From positions 1-56,927 of the forward strand of contig CAKZON010000100.1 of assembly GCA_937136425.1 (NCBI GenBank): DNA of 56,927 nt, in the 5' to 3' direction. The notes under the pieces are model-generated. The model had not been told where the DNA came from. It ran no database searches and saw only the letters and a list, made by a program, of their open reading frames with translations. The DNA comes from an uncultured Crocinitomix sp. GTDB taxonomy: Bacteria > Bacteroidota > Bacteroidia > Flavobacteriales_D > Crocinitomicaceae. Shown piece after piece: positions 11,101 to 18,039 of the stretch. Positions within the stretch are counted from its first letter, which is position 1; each line of letters opens with the position of its first letter. A program made the translations under genes and the position numbers.

Positions 11101-12485
11101 CATTATATAAAACAGGAGATTTAGGACGTTGGCATAAAGACGGCAGAATTGAATTTATTGGGCGGAAAGATAGTCAGGTTAAAATCAGGGGTTATAGAGT
11201 GGAGCTAGGAGAGATTGAATCGGCGTTACTTCAATTGAAAGGGGTTCAGGATGCTGCTGTAATTGTTCAAAAAACAAATCAGGAAGAAAATTATCTAATC
11301 GCTTACACTGTTTTGGAAAATGATGTTGACGCGGATGGATTGAAAAGGTTATTAAGTGAGAAATTGCCTGCATATATGATTCCTGTTCGAATTTTTGAAT
11401 TAGATAAAATTCCGCAAACCCCTAATGGAAAAGCGGATAAAAAAGCCTTATCTCTTTTAAATGAAAATCCAGAAGAACTAAAGGTGCCATTTGTTGGGCC
11501 ACAAAATGAGACGCAAAAAGCATGGTTGGATGTTTGGGAGCAAGTTTTGAATAGAGCAGGAATTGGAATAGATGATGATTTCTTTGAATTGGGAGGGAAT
11601 TCTATTAAAGCAGTGAGTGTATCTAGAGCGGGAAATCTTCAAGTGCCTTTGAAAACTATTTATAAAGAAAGAACGATTAGACGTTGTTTGGCTGCTATTG
11701 AAATTCAAAATAGCACTGAAACTTTACTAGAACATTATCCAGCAAAAGTTAAAACAGATAAGAACATTGTGTTAGTGCCTTATGCGGGGGCAACGGATAT
11801 TGCTTATCAAAACTTGGCGCAAGTATTAACCAATGATTTTAATGTATACACGGTGATTATGCCGTGGCATAGTTTAGTTGATGATGTTGAGTATAAAGGT
11901 TATACTTGGGTAAAAGAGAATTTATTCAAAGAGGTAGAAGAGAGAGTGAAAGGAAAAACCATTGTTTTGGGACATTGTGCAGGAACAAGTTTAGCATTGG
12001 TTTTGAGTCAATTTATTGAGCATAGTAAAGAAACACTGGTAGGGTTAATCCAATGTGCAGACAGTTATAATGAGAATTATAATTTCGATTTGAATAAGGG
12101 CGGTTGGTCTTCATTTTCAAATGAGGAAATATGGAATGATGTGATTGTGAAATTGGATTTCCAATCGGAAAATCTTCATGAAAAAACGAAAGAAGCCATT
12201 GTTAATAATTTAAGACATGATGCTCATATTTCGGAACGTTTAATAATGGAGATTCAAGGCAATAAAAAAGCTATGAAACTAAATGCGCCAATTCATGCAT
12301 TGTATGGAGAGCAGGATTCAATTACGCCAAATTATAAGCAAACATATAAATCTTGGAACTTGTTTTCTGATGTTGTTAGTTTTGACGCCATTCCGTATGC
12401 CGGGCATTATTTTGTAAATCAAAATGCAGCAGAAACTGTTGAAAAAATAAAGCAAAAAGTGAATGATTGGTCAAAGGAAAATTAG
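2196..12485 (+). CDS. NRPS, TubC docking-(C-A-T)x3-thioesterase
   Basis: A 3429-aa terminal synthetase. Residues 1-60 look like a TubC_N docking domain (GILLELVDGKLKLFFEGE). Three modules follow: C (SDAQRRLW at 76, HHIISDG near 209), A (YIIYTSGSTGKPKG near 670), T Ser1068; C (near 1124, HHIIGDG near 1259), A (near 1714), T Ser2101; C (near 2156, HHIISDG near 2291), A (YVIYTSGTSGKPKG near 2749), T Ser3136 (GGNSIKA). The thioesterase runs from about 3190 with GHCAG (Cys3261), Asp3374 and His3404, so Cys replaces the usual Ser. Pocket codes by eye: module 2 D-V-L-Q-C-G-H-I-D (no call); module 3 D-A-W-Y-C-G-N-V-V, close to Leu; module 4 D-T-E-S-I-G-T-V-C, close to a Lys code I recall from bacitracin synthetase (DAESIGSVCK). 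No epimerase or methyltransferase domain is seen. The product is inferred to end X-Leu-Lys and to be released as an acid or a ring. Confidence 0.96.
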   Translation: MIEFLKETAEEGILLELVDGKLKLFFEGENIDPIRLQQIKDKKQEIVTFLTKNQELNENKEEANTDIPKAPKSDAYPISDAQRRLWILNQFEPDSATYNMPHSLPLKGDYDIERLEQSIQMVIERHEILRTHFHEDEEGVVTQIIQPSKEFKFSIDKHDYTEEIAPEQSVYKYIQADRNKGFDLQNGPLLRAALLKVADGYWFFHYNMHHIISDGWSMEVLKRDVLTCYSILNSNKSDFPDPLRIQYKDYAVWQLNQLQSNKYKQHKDYWTKQLLGNLTPINFESAKKRPTLRTTNGHTFSTWLNSDQLQGLRKFSEENGGTLFMGFIASFNALLYRYTGERNLILGCPVTGRDHADLSDQIGFYVNTLVLKNQLSAEDNFLSFFDTVKNNTLEAFSHQEYPFDRLVEDLKVARDTSRNAIFDIMISYHTFDIESGLVPDKSVLIQDAGVQENKFDLDISFEERNNEVQVKLNFNTDLFNQDFIKQFLSHYLNLLTELLQHSNTRIDELNFLSTDESKQLLTEFNPPVFDKVEKTLVRLFEERVEKNPENEALLFQNKTVDYAQLNNEANQLARWLRDRFKIVPNDRIGVKLTRNSELIVALLGVLKSGAAYVPIDPNLPEKRIEFIRIDSACKLILDEEILKDFHSEKQVTPLEKENLPALNSPQDLAYIIYTSGSTGKPKGVMVAHESIATKLFAEKELIGFEENHLKTSFNTNFGFDVSLLETFLPLSFGGSIAIPSSEQLIGPVDFVDFLAKSKVNILQGTPGFIRNFVTILEKEELKNINDNLKTICVGGEALPFELIKEVEEKLPAVQLNNHYGPTETVIDAIALPNVKTKDEGKIGKPLPDVVAYVLNEKGSIQPIGVPGEICLGGNTLALGYLNREVLTNESFVDSSFGDTTKMYKSGDLGYWTTEGELVFLGRKDKQVKIRGYRIELGEVKSALLGINKIQEAEVLTVNNQAGENELVAFFVSNEKVSEEALKKDLQQKLPTYMVPTFWCQVEEIPLTPNGKVDDKYLLSRVEKTKSASINYVAPVTAMEKSVVKIWKQVLEADRIGLTDDFFAIGGHSLKAVRLSNFYRKELGFKLSLSDLFKHTTILQHIELFGSIEQNKFEPIPNIDEKEDYAISDAQRRLWVISQLAQSESAYHMPGNFYLNQELNIKNFELALKAVIERHEILRTVFVKNEKGEIRQKIRSIDELEFSIGYEDLRFSENKAQRINAFYKRKSQEEFDLENGPLVRADLIQLEEESYLFHYNMHHIIGDGWSLEILFKEVLSFYETLQKGEELNPEPLRIQYKDYAEWQRGMLESEPYTDAKKYWLQYLAGEIAVIDLPTTKSRPAIQTNNGHKLMTCIDSETNQKLKNYVKENGGSVFMTLVSVWNTLLYRYASQKDIVIGIPLAGRSHPDLENQIGCYVNTLPLRTQIDQEISFAEFYQKAKENITTNFNNQMYPFDRMVEELDLQRDTSRSPVFDITFSFQASDREGVNYAADIVDQGHANSKFDISVAIEQVTDYMELHLVFNSDVYEKNMMEQFIGHYKRLLNLFLEDDQTKIAEIEFLSADQRNQLLVNFNQTEKNYPTKETLVSLFEKQVEKTPEKVAICVGAKDLTYRELNESANQLANYLNDKFEITPKNLIGIKQERNEHLIISILATLKLGAAYVPIDPSYPSERINFILEDSACKLCLDEAEMDLFEQKKLDFDSKNLNKNIDENQCAYVIYTSGSTGQPKGVKISHASICNLCFWHQETYEVNEKSRATILSGVGFDAMVWELFPYITTGATVYPISNNDRADVDSLLAIVNSNEITHAYLPTVLYNDFAQKSGDLYGVINVCVGGEALGAVKAVDNIKLHNNYGPTENTVVSTKLSLSKSDFDKRNIPIGKPISNSKIYVLNQKKKLQPQGVVGEICIAGKGVSLGYLNQPLLTAEKFVDNPYEAGKLYLTGDLGRFLSDGTIEFAGRKDDQVKIRGYRIELGEVESAIEQLSFVNKAVVITLPDTKGAMDLVAYYTSEEAIEISVIRDQLKQRLPQYMIPAFLVKQEEFPLTQNGKIDKRSLPNPLMLGLSRGADFVAPRNEKEIKMAQIWTEVLEQEQVGIKDDFFTLGGHSLKAVKLIGRYAAEFGVKLKLQDLFTVTTIESQVRLFWEKPNADYQKINPIQKSESYQVSDAQRRMWVLSQFEGSSAVYNIPGSIQLERGVDIKNFIKAIEATIDRHEILRTVIKEDESGELRQWVKQRSDIDFKVDYKDYRLNENPPEEIKAFIKSDEDNAFSLNHGPLIRVALLQQSNDEIIFYYNLHHIISDGWSMEVLSKDIMSYYNSFQSNELPNLLSLDIQYKDFSAWQFEQYEKTEFKLHQEYWLKTLGGNLPLFNLYHSKQRPKIKSNEGKALYTEIDAVTTRNLQNYTNERGGSLFMGLLAVWNVLMYRNTHQNELIVGTPVAGRAHPDLENQIGLYLNTLALRNEVKENEGINVFFDRLKQNTLESFDHSDYPFDRLVDELDLTLDTSRNAVFDVMLSLQNFTEAGDVKGTYVKEIKDLGKTSAKFDLDITFQERGDRISFHVIYNSDIYEAEMIRMLLKQYKNLLETVLTNPDEQIAYLDYLPAQEKQLITSFNGKNRVNPELETFQSQFEKQVLKTPENIALVSDGKTITYKELNELSNRMAHFLIDQYKVKQDSLVGIFQERNEWNLVSILGVLKSGAAYLPIDPEYPKERIEYMEKDGDCLVTIDKHLIDQFRTNVEEWSCDNPKIKISPESLAYVIYTSGTSGKPKGVMIENKSLLDYAITFGDYFNVEEQDAVIQQASLSFDTHVEEIYPVLLRGGKVVLAKNGGRDIEELIRLVQLNEATVLSATPMIISELNERSADLSGLRLLISGGDKFNLSFVSNFVGQFQIYDTYGPSEATVCSTYSKIIGNEEQTTIGKPIKNRSIYILNEQEQIVPIGATGEIYIGGEGVARGYLNQPQLTNESFIQSPFLTEETLYKTGDLGRWHKDGRIEFIGRKDSQVKIRGYRVELGEIESALLQLKGVQDAAVIVQKTNQEENYLIAYTVLENDVDADGLKRLLSEKLPAYMIPVRIFELDKIPQTPNGKADKKALSLLNENPEELKVPFVGPQNETQKAWLDVWEQVLNRAGIGIDDDFFELGGNSIKAVSVSRAGNLQVPLKTIYKERTIRRCLAAIEIQNSTETLLEHYPAKVKTDKNIVLVPYAGATDIAYQNLAQVLTNDFNVYTVIMPWHSLVDDVEYKGYTWVKENLFKEVEERVKGKTIVLGHCAGTSLALVLSQFIEHSKETLVGLIQCADSYNENYNFDLNKGGWSSFSNEEIWNDVIVKLDFQSENLHEKTKEAIVNNLRHDAHISERLIMEIQGNKKAMKLNAPIHALYGEQDSITPNYKQTYKSWNLFSDVVSFDAIPYAGHYFVNQNAAETVEKIKQKVNDWSKEN

Positions 12486-12528
12486 AAATCCTTTGGCCTG
12501 TAAACTCACTAATAAGTTGAAAAAAGAT

Positions 12529-13572
12529 TTAAATATTGTGAATAGCAGAAGAGATTTCAACCACTAAATTTTCAGTGATGAGCTCGTCTATTATTTCTCT
12601 TTCAACACAAATGCGTTTTTTATAGAAGTTAAGAATTTCCTCTTTATTTCCTTTTTGAAATAAATCTCTTGATTCGATATGGAAAGGTGTAGTGTCAGCT
12701 ACTTTGCTCATGCCTAACCAAGTATCTGGAATTGATTGGTGCACATTTTTGTATTTATTATAGAACTCATCAAAACCACAATTCGGAAAATGAAGAATGA
12801 TAGGAGCAGTTGCTACTGGTTTTTCTTTTTTGATTAAAGAATAAGATCTATATGGAAATTTTTCTTTGGCAATAACACGGTATTTTATTGGTCCAAATCG
12901 TTTAGCTTTTCCTTTCAAATTAAAATAATGAGCCCCTCCAGATTTTACGTCTTCTACACGGCAAGAAGCTTTTCCGTTTCCGTATCCCATAAAATGAATA
13001 GATCGTTTTTCAGAATGCTTTTGAGATAATTCCTTTCGTTTATCCAACTCTTCATGAGTTAATTCTCTTGGATTTTTCTTGAAAGTAGCAATCTCTCTAA
13101 ATGGATTTTGAATTTGTACTTTATCACTAATTGATTCTCGATTAAAATAGGTGAATATAGAAGTGCCGTTTTGGTCCAACTCATTGAAGTGAGCATTTAA
13201 CGAAAGGTTCTCAGGTAAATGAAACAATTCATCACAATCAATATGCAATAGCCAATCTATTTTATCTTCTTTACAAATATCCAAAGCAACACCAACGTTT
13301 AGTGCTTGTCGGGCCAAAATATCGGCATTAATAAACTTTTTAAAAAAGTGGTAGTCATTTACTTTTTCCCATTTCTGATGAAGGTCTTCATCTACAGGAA
13401 TTAGTTTAACCTCAGGGTGATTTTCCAGCATTGGATAAGACTCGTTAGGATCATCTAAAAAAAGATAGATTTTATGGAATCCTAAATGAATATGATATTT
13501 CACATAATCTTCAATAATATTATGAGCACCTTTAATTGTAGATATAATCCCAAATTGAGAGCCTGTTTTCAT
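12529..13572 (-). CDS. Glycosyltransferase, GT-A fold (PF13704/GT92-like)
   Basis: A 347-aa soluble protein. The N-terminus (IISTIKGAHNIIEDYVKYHI) followed by LGFHKIYLFLDDPNES is typical of the Glyco_tranf_2_4/GT92 group, and WLLHIDCDELFHL near residues 107-119 supplies the DxD metal/nucleotide-sugar motif (Asp112, Asp114). The later segment ILHFPNCGFDEFYNKY fits the same group. The sugar donor and acceptor cannot be read. It is convergent with the NRPS gene, 43 nt away, so it is not in that operon; glycosylation of the peptide is possible but only inferred from position. Its start codon is preceded directly by one copy of a repeat found again at 14113. Confidence 0.78.
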   Translation of the reverse strand: MKTGSQFGIISTIKGAHNIIEDYVKYHIHLGFHKIYLFLDDPNESYPMLENHPEVKLIPVDEDLHQKWEKVNDYHFFKKFINADILARQALNVGVALDICKEDKIDWLLHIDCDELFHLPENLSLNAHFNELDQNGTSIFTYFNRESISDKVQIQNPFREIATFKKNPRELTHEELDKRKELSQKHSEKRSIHFMGYGNGKASCRVEDVKSGGAHYFNLKGKAKRFGPIKYRVIAKEKFPYRSYSLIKKEKPVATAPIILHFPNCGFDEFYNKYKNVHQSIPDTWLGMSKVADTTPFHIESRDLFQKGNKEEILNFYKKRICVEREIIDELITENLVVEISSAIHNI

Positions 13573-13573
13573 A

Positions 13574-13606
13574 AGTTTTGGTTTTTAAGAATATTTGGCA
13601 TTCTAA
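13574..13606. repeat. Direct repeat copy 1 (about 33 bp)
   Basis: Nearly identical to 14113-14144, differing by one T in a T-run. On the minus strand it forms the leader of the glycosyltransferase gene, ending one base before its ATG. See copy 2. Confidence 0.9.
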
Positions 13607-13715
13607 CCCCTAAGAGTTAGCGAAGCTGAAAAATAGGAATAAATAGTTAAATTCAGATGAAAGATCATTGAAAAATAGTGCCGCTATAATTCTGATTAAT
13701 TAAGGGGGGCATTTT

Positions 13716-13723
13716 TATCTTTG
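13716..13723 (+). promoter_or_regulatory. Orphan Bacteroidota -7 box (TATCTTTG)
   Basis: Matches TAnnTTTG exactly on the plus strand. No clear -33 element and no downstream gene before the minus-strand genes, so it may drive a small RNA or tiny ORF, or be chance. Confidence 0.35.
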
Positions 13724-14112
13724 CAACCTACCAACCGGAGTTATTAATCTTGTGGTTTGTTTCAGTTTTATGCTTGCTACTAGGAGTTGATTGGCAGGAA
13801 AATATTCCAGTTTTTTCCGCTTCATTCTTCAATTAAAACGGTCTTTTTACTTTCAATTTTTTGGTTGATGCTAAATACAAGTATTTGAATTGAAGATTGA
13901 TTTGTTTTAACACCTCAAATTTGAAGTAATTCTGAATAGTTAGAGCGTTTATAAAGACAGAAATGGTAGGAACATTATTTATAGATTTGAAGTTTTAATA
14001 GTCAATTGTTAAGTTTAGAAAAACCAATTTGAGAGACGCTTATTGAAGGTCGGATTCGTTTCATTAATTCAAAGGAAATAATATTGAGGTTGGAATTTCC
14101 AAAACTTTCAAT

Positions 14113-14144
14113 AGTTTTGGTTTTAAGAATATTTGGCATTCTAA
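14113..14144. repeat. Direct repeat copy 2 (about 32 bp)
   Basis: Matches 13574-13606 apart from one missing T. Here the position of the ATG in copy 1 reads ATTG, and the following bases diverge, so it looks like the leader of a duplicated gene that has been lost. Origin is inferred. Confidence 0.85.
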
Positions 14145-14182
14145 TAAGATCATTCATATATTCTATAGTTCACAATGTTTGA

Positions 14183-17100
14183 TTAAACTTTTACAACCCT
14201 TTTGGTTTGATTTTTTGTTTTAAACCAATATACGCCAGCTGCTAATGAAGATAAATCAATTGTTTTAGTTGATCCATTTTCAATAATTTCTAATTTGCTA
14301 GTGATATCTTTGCCGTAGATGTCATAAATCCTTAAAACGTCTTGCTTTTCCTTTGGGCAAATAACAGTAATTATATTTGAAGTAGGATTTGGATAAATGA
14401 TTAAATCACTTTCTGAATTTTCAAGAAAAACGCTCTTTGTTTTCGAATAAGTATAAGTCCCATCATAGTCTGTTTGTTTTAAACGGTAATAAGATACACC
14501 TGTGTATGGGTTATTGTCATTTTCCAAATAGTTTATTGCCATTGAAGAATTACCCGCACCTGAAACATCCATCAATTTGTACCAATTTAAAGCGTCAGAA
14601 GATTTTTCTATTGAAAAATAATCATTGTTTAATTCTGATGCGGTTGACCAAGATAAGTCAACTGTTCTATTTTTAATTAAGTCGGCATTAAAAAATAATA
14701 GTTCAATAGGCAAGGGATTAAGTGGAGTAGAGGTGGCTAATGCAAACGGACTAAATGACGTGACCACAGCATCTGTAATAATTGTGCCATCAGCGTTAGA
14801 TCCAGATGTAGAGGATGCATGCTCTACCCAATCTGTTCCATTGTAGCGCGTTAATTGCAGAGTTGGCATATCTGTCACACCACCAACACCATGACGCTCA
14901 TCTTTCCAAGAGAGTGTCACTTTGGCATTGCCTAACCCACTCGTTCGATCAAGTGTCCAGTACTCAGCATTACTTATATGATCTATACCAACTTCATATG
15001 AATCTCCATAAGTCAATTTGGGGTCAGAATTGAAATATTCTGCCGTGAACTCTGTGTTTGATGCAGACACCGCTGAAGCTGTGATTGGTGCATAAAACGA
15101 ACTGTCCCCAACAGGATATATAAATGAGCCTGCGGAAGCGAATCGTTTTATAACAGGACCATTTACGTAACTACTATTTGAGGCTCCTGTAGCAGTTGAG
15201 GTGGTGTTTGAAAAATAAAGTTCATTCGTAGAACTTGTTTCAACAACTCCATTTGTAAATGTCATATCAATTAAAATTTTGACTTGATCATTTAAGATTA
15301 ATTTGCCACTAGCTTTGTCTATTTCCCATTTTTGACCTTGTAGAATTTCAGTACCAGTTTGAGTTATTGATTGATCTCCTGTACCTGTAAACTTTATGGT
15401 GCCTCCAATACCTGCATAAACTCTATTAGCATTATTGTAATTAATTGTTAAATCCCCTTTTATTTCGGTATTTGCGCTGGCAGATGCAGATAAATAGATA
15501 TAGGAAGTACTAGCTGCGGTTAAAGTTAAATCTCCAGTATAAACTTCTGAAAGATCTGTGCCTGAAGCGATATCGGCAGTTCTTATGTAAGATCCTGTTG
15601 ACTTTACGGCGATTTCCATGTGAGCTAAATCATAATAATTACCATTGAGATAATACCATGCCCCAGTTCCTGCATTTGTAGCTAAGTAACCAGAATTACC
15701 CGTGAAGGTATTCGTATAGAAAGAACTAATTGAACCGCAATTGTCTAATTTGAGAGAATCAATTTCAAAAGAACAGTCAGTAACTATTAACGCATTTATG
15801 TCTTCAAATATGATGTCTCCGCCAGTTGTTGAGTTGCTAATTTGACGCAAATAAGTGTGATAATTTAATGCAGAAGGTCTACGTAATGTTAACTGCCCGC
15901 TAATAGAAGAGGTGTTTGTATTATTTCCAAAATAGAAATGATTATTAATGTCTGAAACGCTCATATTACCCAATACATCAAATGTTCCTGTATTATCATT
16001 TATAGTTAAAAAGCCTCCTTGTGTTCCAGTCATGATAAAATTGCCGCTCAAATCAAAATCTCCCGCTCCCGAGGCTATATCAACTGTACCAGTTCCAGAG
16101 TTTGTAATCGTAAAATTACCAGAGCCATTAAAGGTTGTTCCAGAAACCGCAAAATTCATAGTGGCGTTGGCAGTATTGTTAAATGTGAAATTACCTCCTA
16201 TAGTTATATCTGCAGCCGTTCCTATGGTTATCGTTCCTGTATATGAATTGGTAAGATCAAAATCACCGGTTAAGTCAAGATTTCCACTGCTCGATAAAGT
16301 AAATGTTGAGGCTGTTGCGTTTCGGGTAATGTCAATGTTCCCCGTTACAGATAAATAGCTTGTTGAATGATTCCCTAAAAATGATCCTTTGGTGTGGAGC
16401 GCTGTAATATTTCCGCCAACAGTCAAGCTATCGTAATAATCGAGTTGAAATTGAGTACCACTTGCTATAATATCAAGATTTCCACTTATGCTATTGCTAC
16501 CTCTACTTGCGAAGTACATGATTCCACCAGAACCTGTTCCCCACGCATAAACATTTCCAACATGAGTGTCTCCATAAATTGTAGATGTAGATCCATTTGT
16601 TCCAGTATGCAAATAACCTGATGTTCCAGAAGTTGAATAGTACATATTTGATATTGTCAAATGATTACTATAACAGTAATAATGTGCAGCACTAGAAGTA
16701 TTTAAATCAAGTAAACCATGCGTAGCAACTACAGTATTGGTATTAAAGGTAATTGTATTACAGTCATCAAGGTGCATAGAATCAAGGACTAAAGAACAAT
16801 CCGTGACGATAAGTGCATTAACGTCTTCAAATATTATATCCCCACCTGTAGTTGAATTTGAAACATTCTTTATGTAAGTATGATAGTTACCGCTACTGCG
16901 TCTCAATGTGAGAGCGCCAGATATGGAAGATGAATTATTGTCATGGCCAAAATAAAAATGACCATTTATACCTGTAAGCTCAAAATTTCCAGTTATTGTT
17001 AGGTCAGCAGCTGTGTTATAAGTGGTATATAATGTGGTAGTTACTTCATTGTGATCATACGTAAAATCTCCCGTAATGGTTGTGGTGCTTCGATCAAATA

Positions 17101-17752
17101 AATATGTTACAGTTGAAATGTTTTGGTAAGAGACGTCTCCAGTTATATTGTTGACTCCATCATAGCAGAAGTAAAGACTTCCAGAAGATGATGAATCGGC
17201 AAGGGTAACATCATCATTATATGTATCTCCAATTGTAGTTGAGGGACTTTTTCCAGTATAAAAATTTCCACCGGTTCCTTTTTTGACGATAATTACTGGA
17301 TTGTTAAAAGTGTTATCATCAATATAAGATGTTCCTGAAGATCCATTCATAGTCAGGTTGAATGGAGTATTTATTGTTGAAGATTTAATTAGATGACTTG
17401 TTCCTCCTGTAATGTATAATAACCCGCTGCCATTCACTGTTGCAGACTCAATTGAAGCCGTTCCTGTGACAGTTAATTTATAACTGTTTAAATTTATAGA
17501 AGTTCCACTATTTAAAGTTAGGCCAGCAATTGTTTGGTTGGCTATAATTGAGGGATAGTTTGATGCAGTTGAAATAATGACTATATCGGAAATACCAGGA
17601 ACTCCATTGTCCCAATTACTTGCGTCTCCCCATGAAGTATTTGTGGTACCAAGCCATGTGGTTGTAATTGAGAAAGTCGTTTGAGAAAGACACATGGAGA
17701 ATAATAATAGGATTATAACTCTCATGTTTACAGTAGGTTTCGTAGCGGTCAT
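14183..17752 (-). CDS. T9SS-exported repeat protein, adhesin-like
   Basis: A 1189-aa secreted protein. A signal peptide (MRVIILLLFSMCLSQTTFS) begins at Met10; a start there (17725) is as likely as the longer one. The mature protein opens with WGDASNWDNGVP, a common beginning of Bacteroidota surface beta-repeat proteins, and continues with short Gly/Ser/Thr-rich beta-helix-like repeats (ITGNFTF, DITIGGNF). A block of about 60 residues occurs twice (coding roughly 16790-16960 and 15750-15935), both containing STTGGDIIFED and NALIVTDCS. The last 80 residues, with IIYPNPTSN and ending in KTKNQTKRVVKV, are a T9SS type A sorting domain, so it should cross the outer membrane by T9SS and be anchored or released. 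Adhesin function is inferred. It is transcribed divergently from the gene at 18040 and has candidate operators at 17816-17865. Confidence 0.9.
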   Translation of the reverse strand: MTATKPTVNMRVIILLLFSMCLSQTTFSITTTWLGTTNTSWGDASNWDNGVPGISDIVIISTASNYPSIIANQTIAGLTLNSGTSINLNSYKLTVTGTASIESATVNGSGLLYITGGTSHLIKSSTINTPFNLTMNGSSGTSYIDDNTFNNPVIIVKKGTGGNFYTGKSPSTTIGDTYNDDVTLADSSSSGSLYFCYDGVNNITGDVSYQNISTVTYLFDRSTTTITGDFTYDHNEVTTTLYTTYNTAADLTITGNFELTGINGHFYFGHDNNSSSISGALTLRRSSGNYHTYIKNVSNSTTGGDIIFEDVNALIVTDCSLVLDSMHLDDCNTITFNTNTVVATHGLLDLNTSSAAHYYCYSNHLTISNMYYSTSGTSGYLHTGTNGSTSTIYGDTHVGNVYAWGTGSGGIMYFASRGSNSISGNLDIIASGTQFQLDYYDSLTVGGNITALHTKGSFLGNHSTSYLSVTGNIDITRNATASTFTLSSSGNLDLTGDFDLTNSYTGTITIGTAADITIGGNFTFNNTANATMNFAVSGTTFNGSGNFTITNSGTGTVDIASGAGDFDLSGNFIMTGTQGGFLTINDNTGTFDVLGNMSVSDINNHFYFGNNTNTSSISGQLTLRRPSALNYHTYLRQISNSTTGGDIIFEDINALIVTDCSFEIDSLKLDNCGSISSFYTNTFTGNSGYLATNAGTGAWYYLNGNYYDLAHMEIAVKSTGSYIRTADIASGTDLSEVYTGDLTLTAASTSYIYLSASASANTEIKGDLTINYNNANRVYAGIGGTIKFTGTGDQSITQTGTEILQGQKWEIDKASGKLILNDQVKILIDMTFTNGVVETSSTNELYFSNTTSTATGASNSSYVNGPVIKRFASAGSFIYPVGDSSFYAPITASAVSASNTEFTAEYFNSDPKLTYGDSYEVGIDHISNAEYWTLDRTSGLGNAKVTLSWKDERHGVGGVTDMPTLQLTRYNGTDWVEHASSTSGSNADGTIITDAVVTSFSPFALATSTPLNPLPIELLFFNADLIKNRTVDLSWSTASELNNDYFSIEKSSDALNWYKLMDVSGAGNSSMAINYLENDNNPYTGVSYYRLKQTDYDGTYTYSKTKSVFLENSESDLIIYPNPTSNIITVICPKEKQDVLRIYDIYGKDITSKLEIIENGSTKTIDLSSLAAGVYWFKTKNQTKRVVKV

Positions 17753-17815
17753 ACCTTTAGATTATGTTAAAGCTTCACCATAATACGACAAAAAAAATGC
17801 GGAAAAACTATTCTT

Positions 17816-17865
17816 CTTCCCAACGCAAAGAGTAGGCTCCCAATCCGTTAAAATAAGTTTCCTAA
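17816..17865 (-). promoter_or_regulatory. Tandem operator-like repeats, site D (three half-sites)
   Basis: Read on the minus strand, the half-sites are TTAGGAAA (17858-17865), TTGGGAGC (17836-17843) and TTGGGAAG (17816-17823), at spacings of 22 and 20 bp. The last one ends about 63 nt before the start codon at 17752. The first 30 bp are strongly similar to site C upstream of the big kinase. LytTR-type binding is inferred from spacing. Confidence 0.5.
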
Positions 17866-17928
17866 GGGGCGAAATGAAATTAATAAAACACATTTTTTAG
17901 GCACTATAAGCTTGAATAACAAGACTGT

Positions 17929-17961
17929 TCTATTCGGAAACTCAAAAGGTCTATTCGGAAA
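17929..17961 (+). promoter_or_regulatory. Tandem operator-like repeats, site A
   Basis: TCTATTCGGAAA occurs twice, at 17929-17940 and 17950-17961, exactly 21 bp apart and on the strand of the gene starting at 18040, with about 78 nt to the start. A weak -7 box (TATTTTTC, 17992-17999) follows. The repeat itself is certain; its role is inferred. Confidence 0.6.
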
Positions 17962-18039
17962 ACACAAAGAAAAAAAAGCTTCATTCATCTGTATTTTTCA
18001 GAAAAAGTTAGAACAGTAATCATTTTAAATCCTACTCAA

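Larger units (their letters stand above)
13573..14182. other. 610-bp intergenic region, no convincing gene
   Basis: Holds two copies of an approximately 32-bp repeat (one at each end), a short inverted repeat CTAAC/GTTAG at 13603-13620, and a good plus-strand -7 box at 13716 that does not lead to a recognisable gene. A 28-codon hydrophobic plus-strand frame opens with TTG at 13750 and stops at 13836; I do not call it. No tRNA, terminator or mobile element was seen. Confidence 0.6.

Noticed and set aside
2196..12485. Epimerisation or methyltransferase domains inside the NRPS
   Set aside because: Each carrier domain is followed directly by the next SDAQRRLW-type condensation start or the thioesterase, leaving no room for them.
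15948..16358. 136-codon plus-strand frame
   Set aside because: It is the antisense of the repeat-rich T9SS gene and shows only repeated Val/Pro/Lys patterns derived from it.
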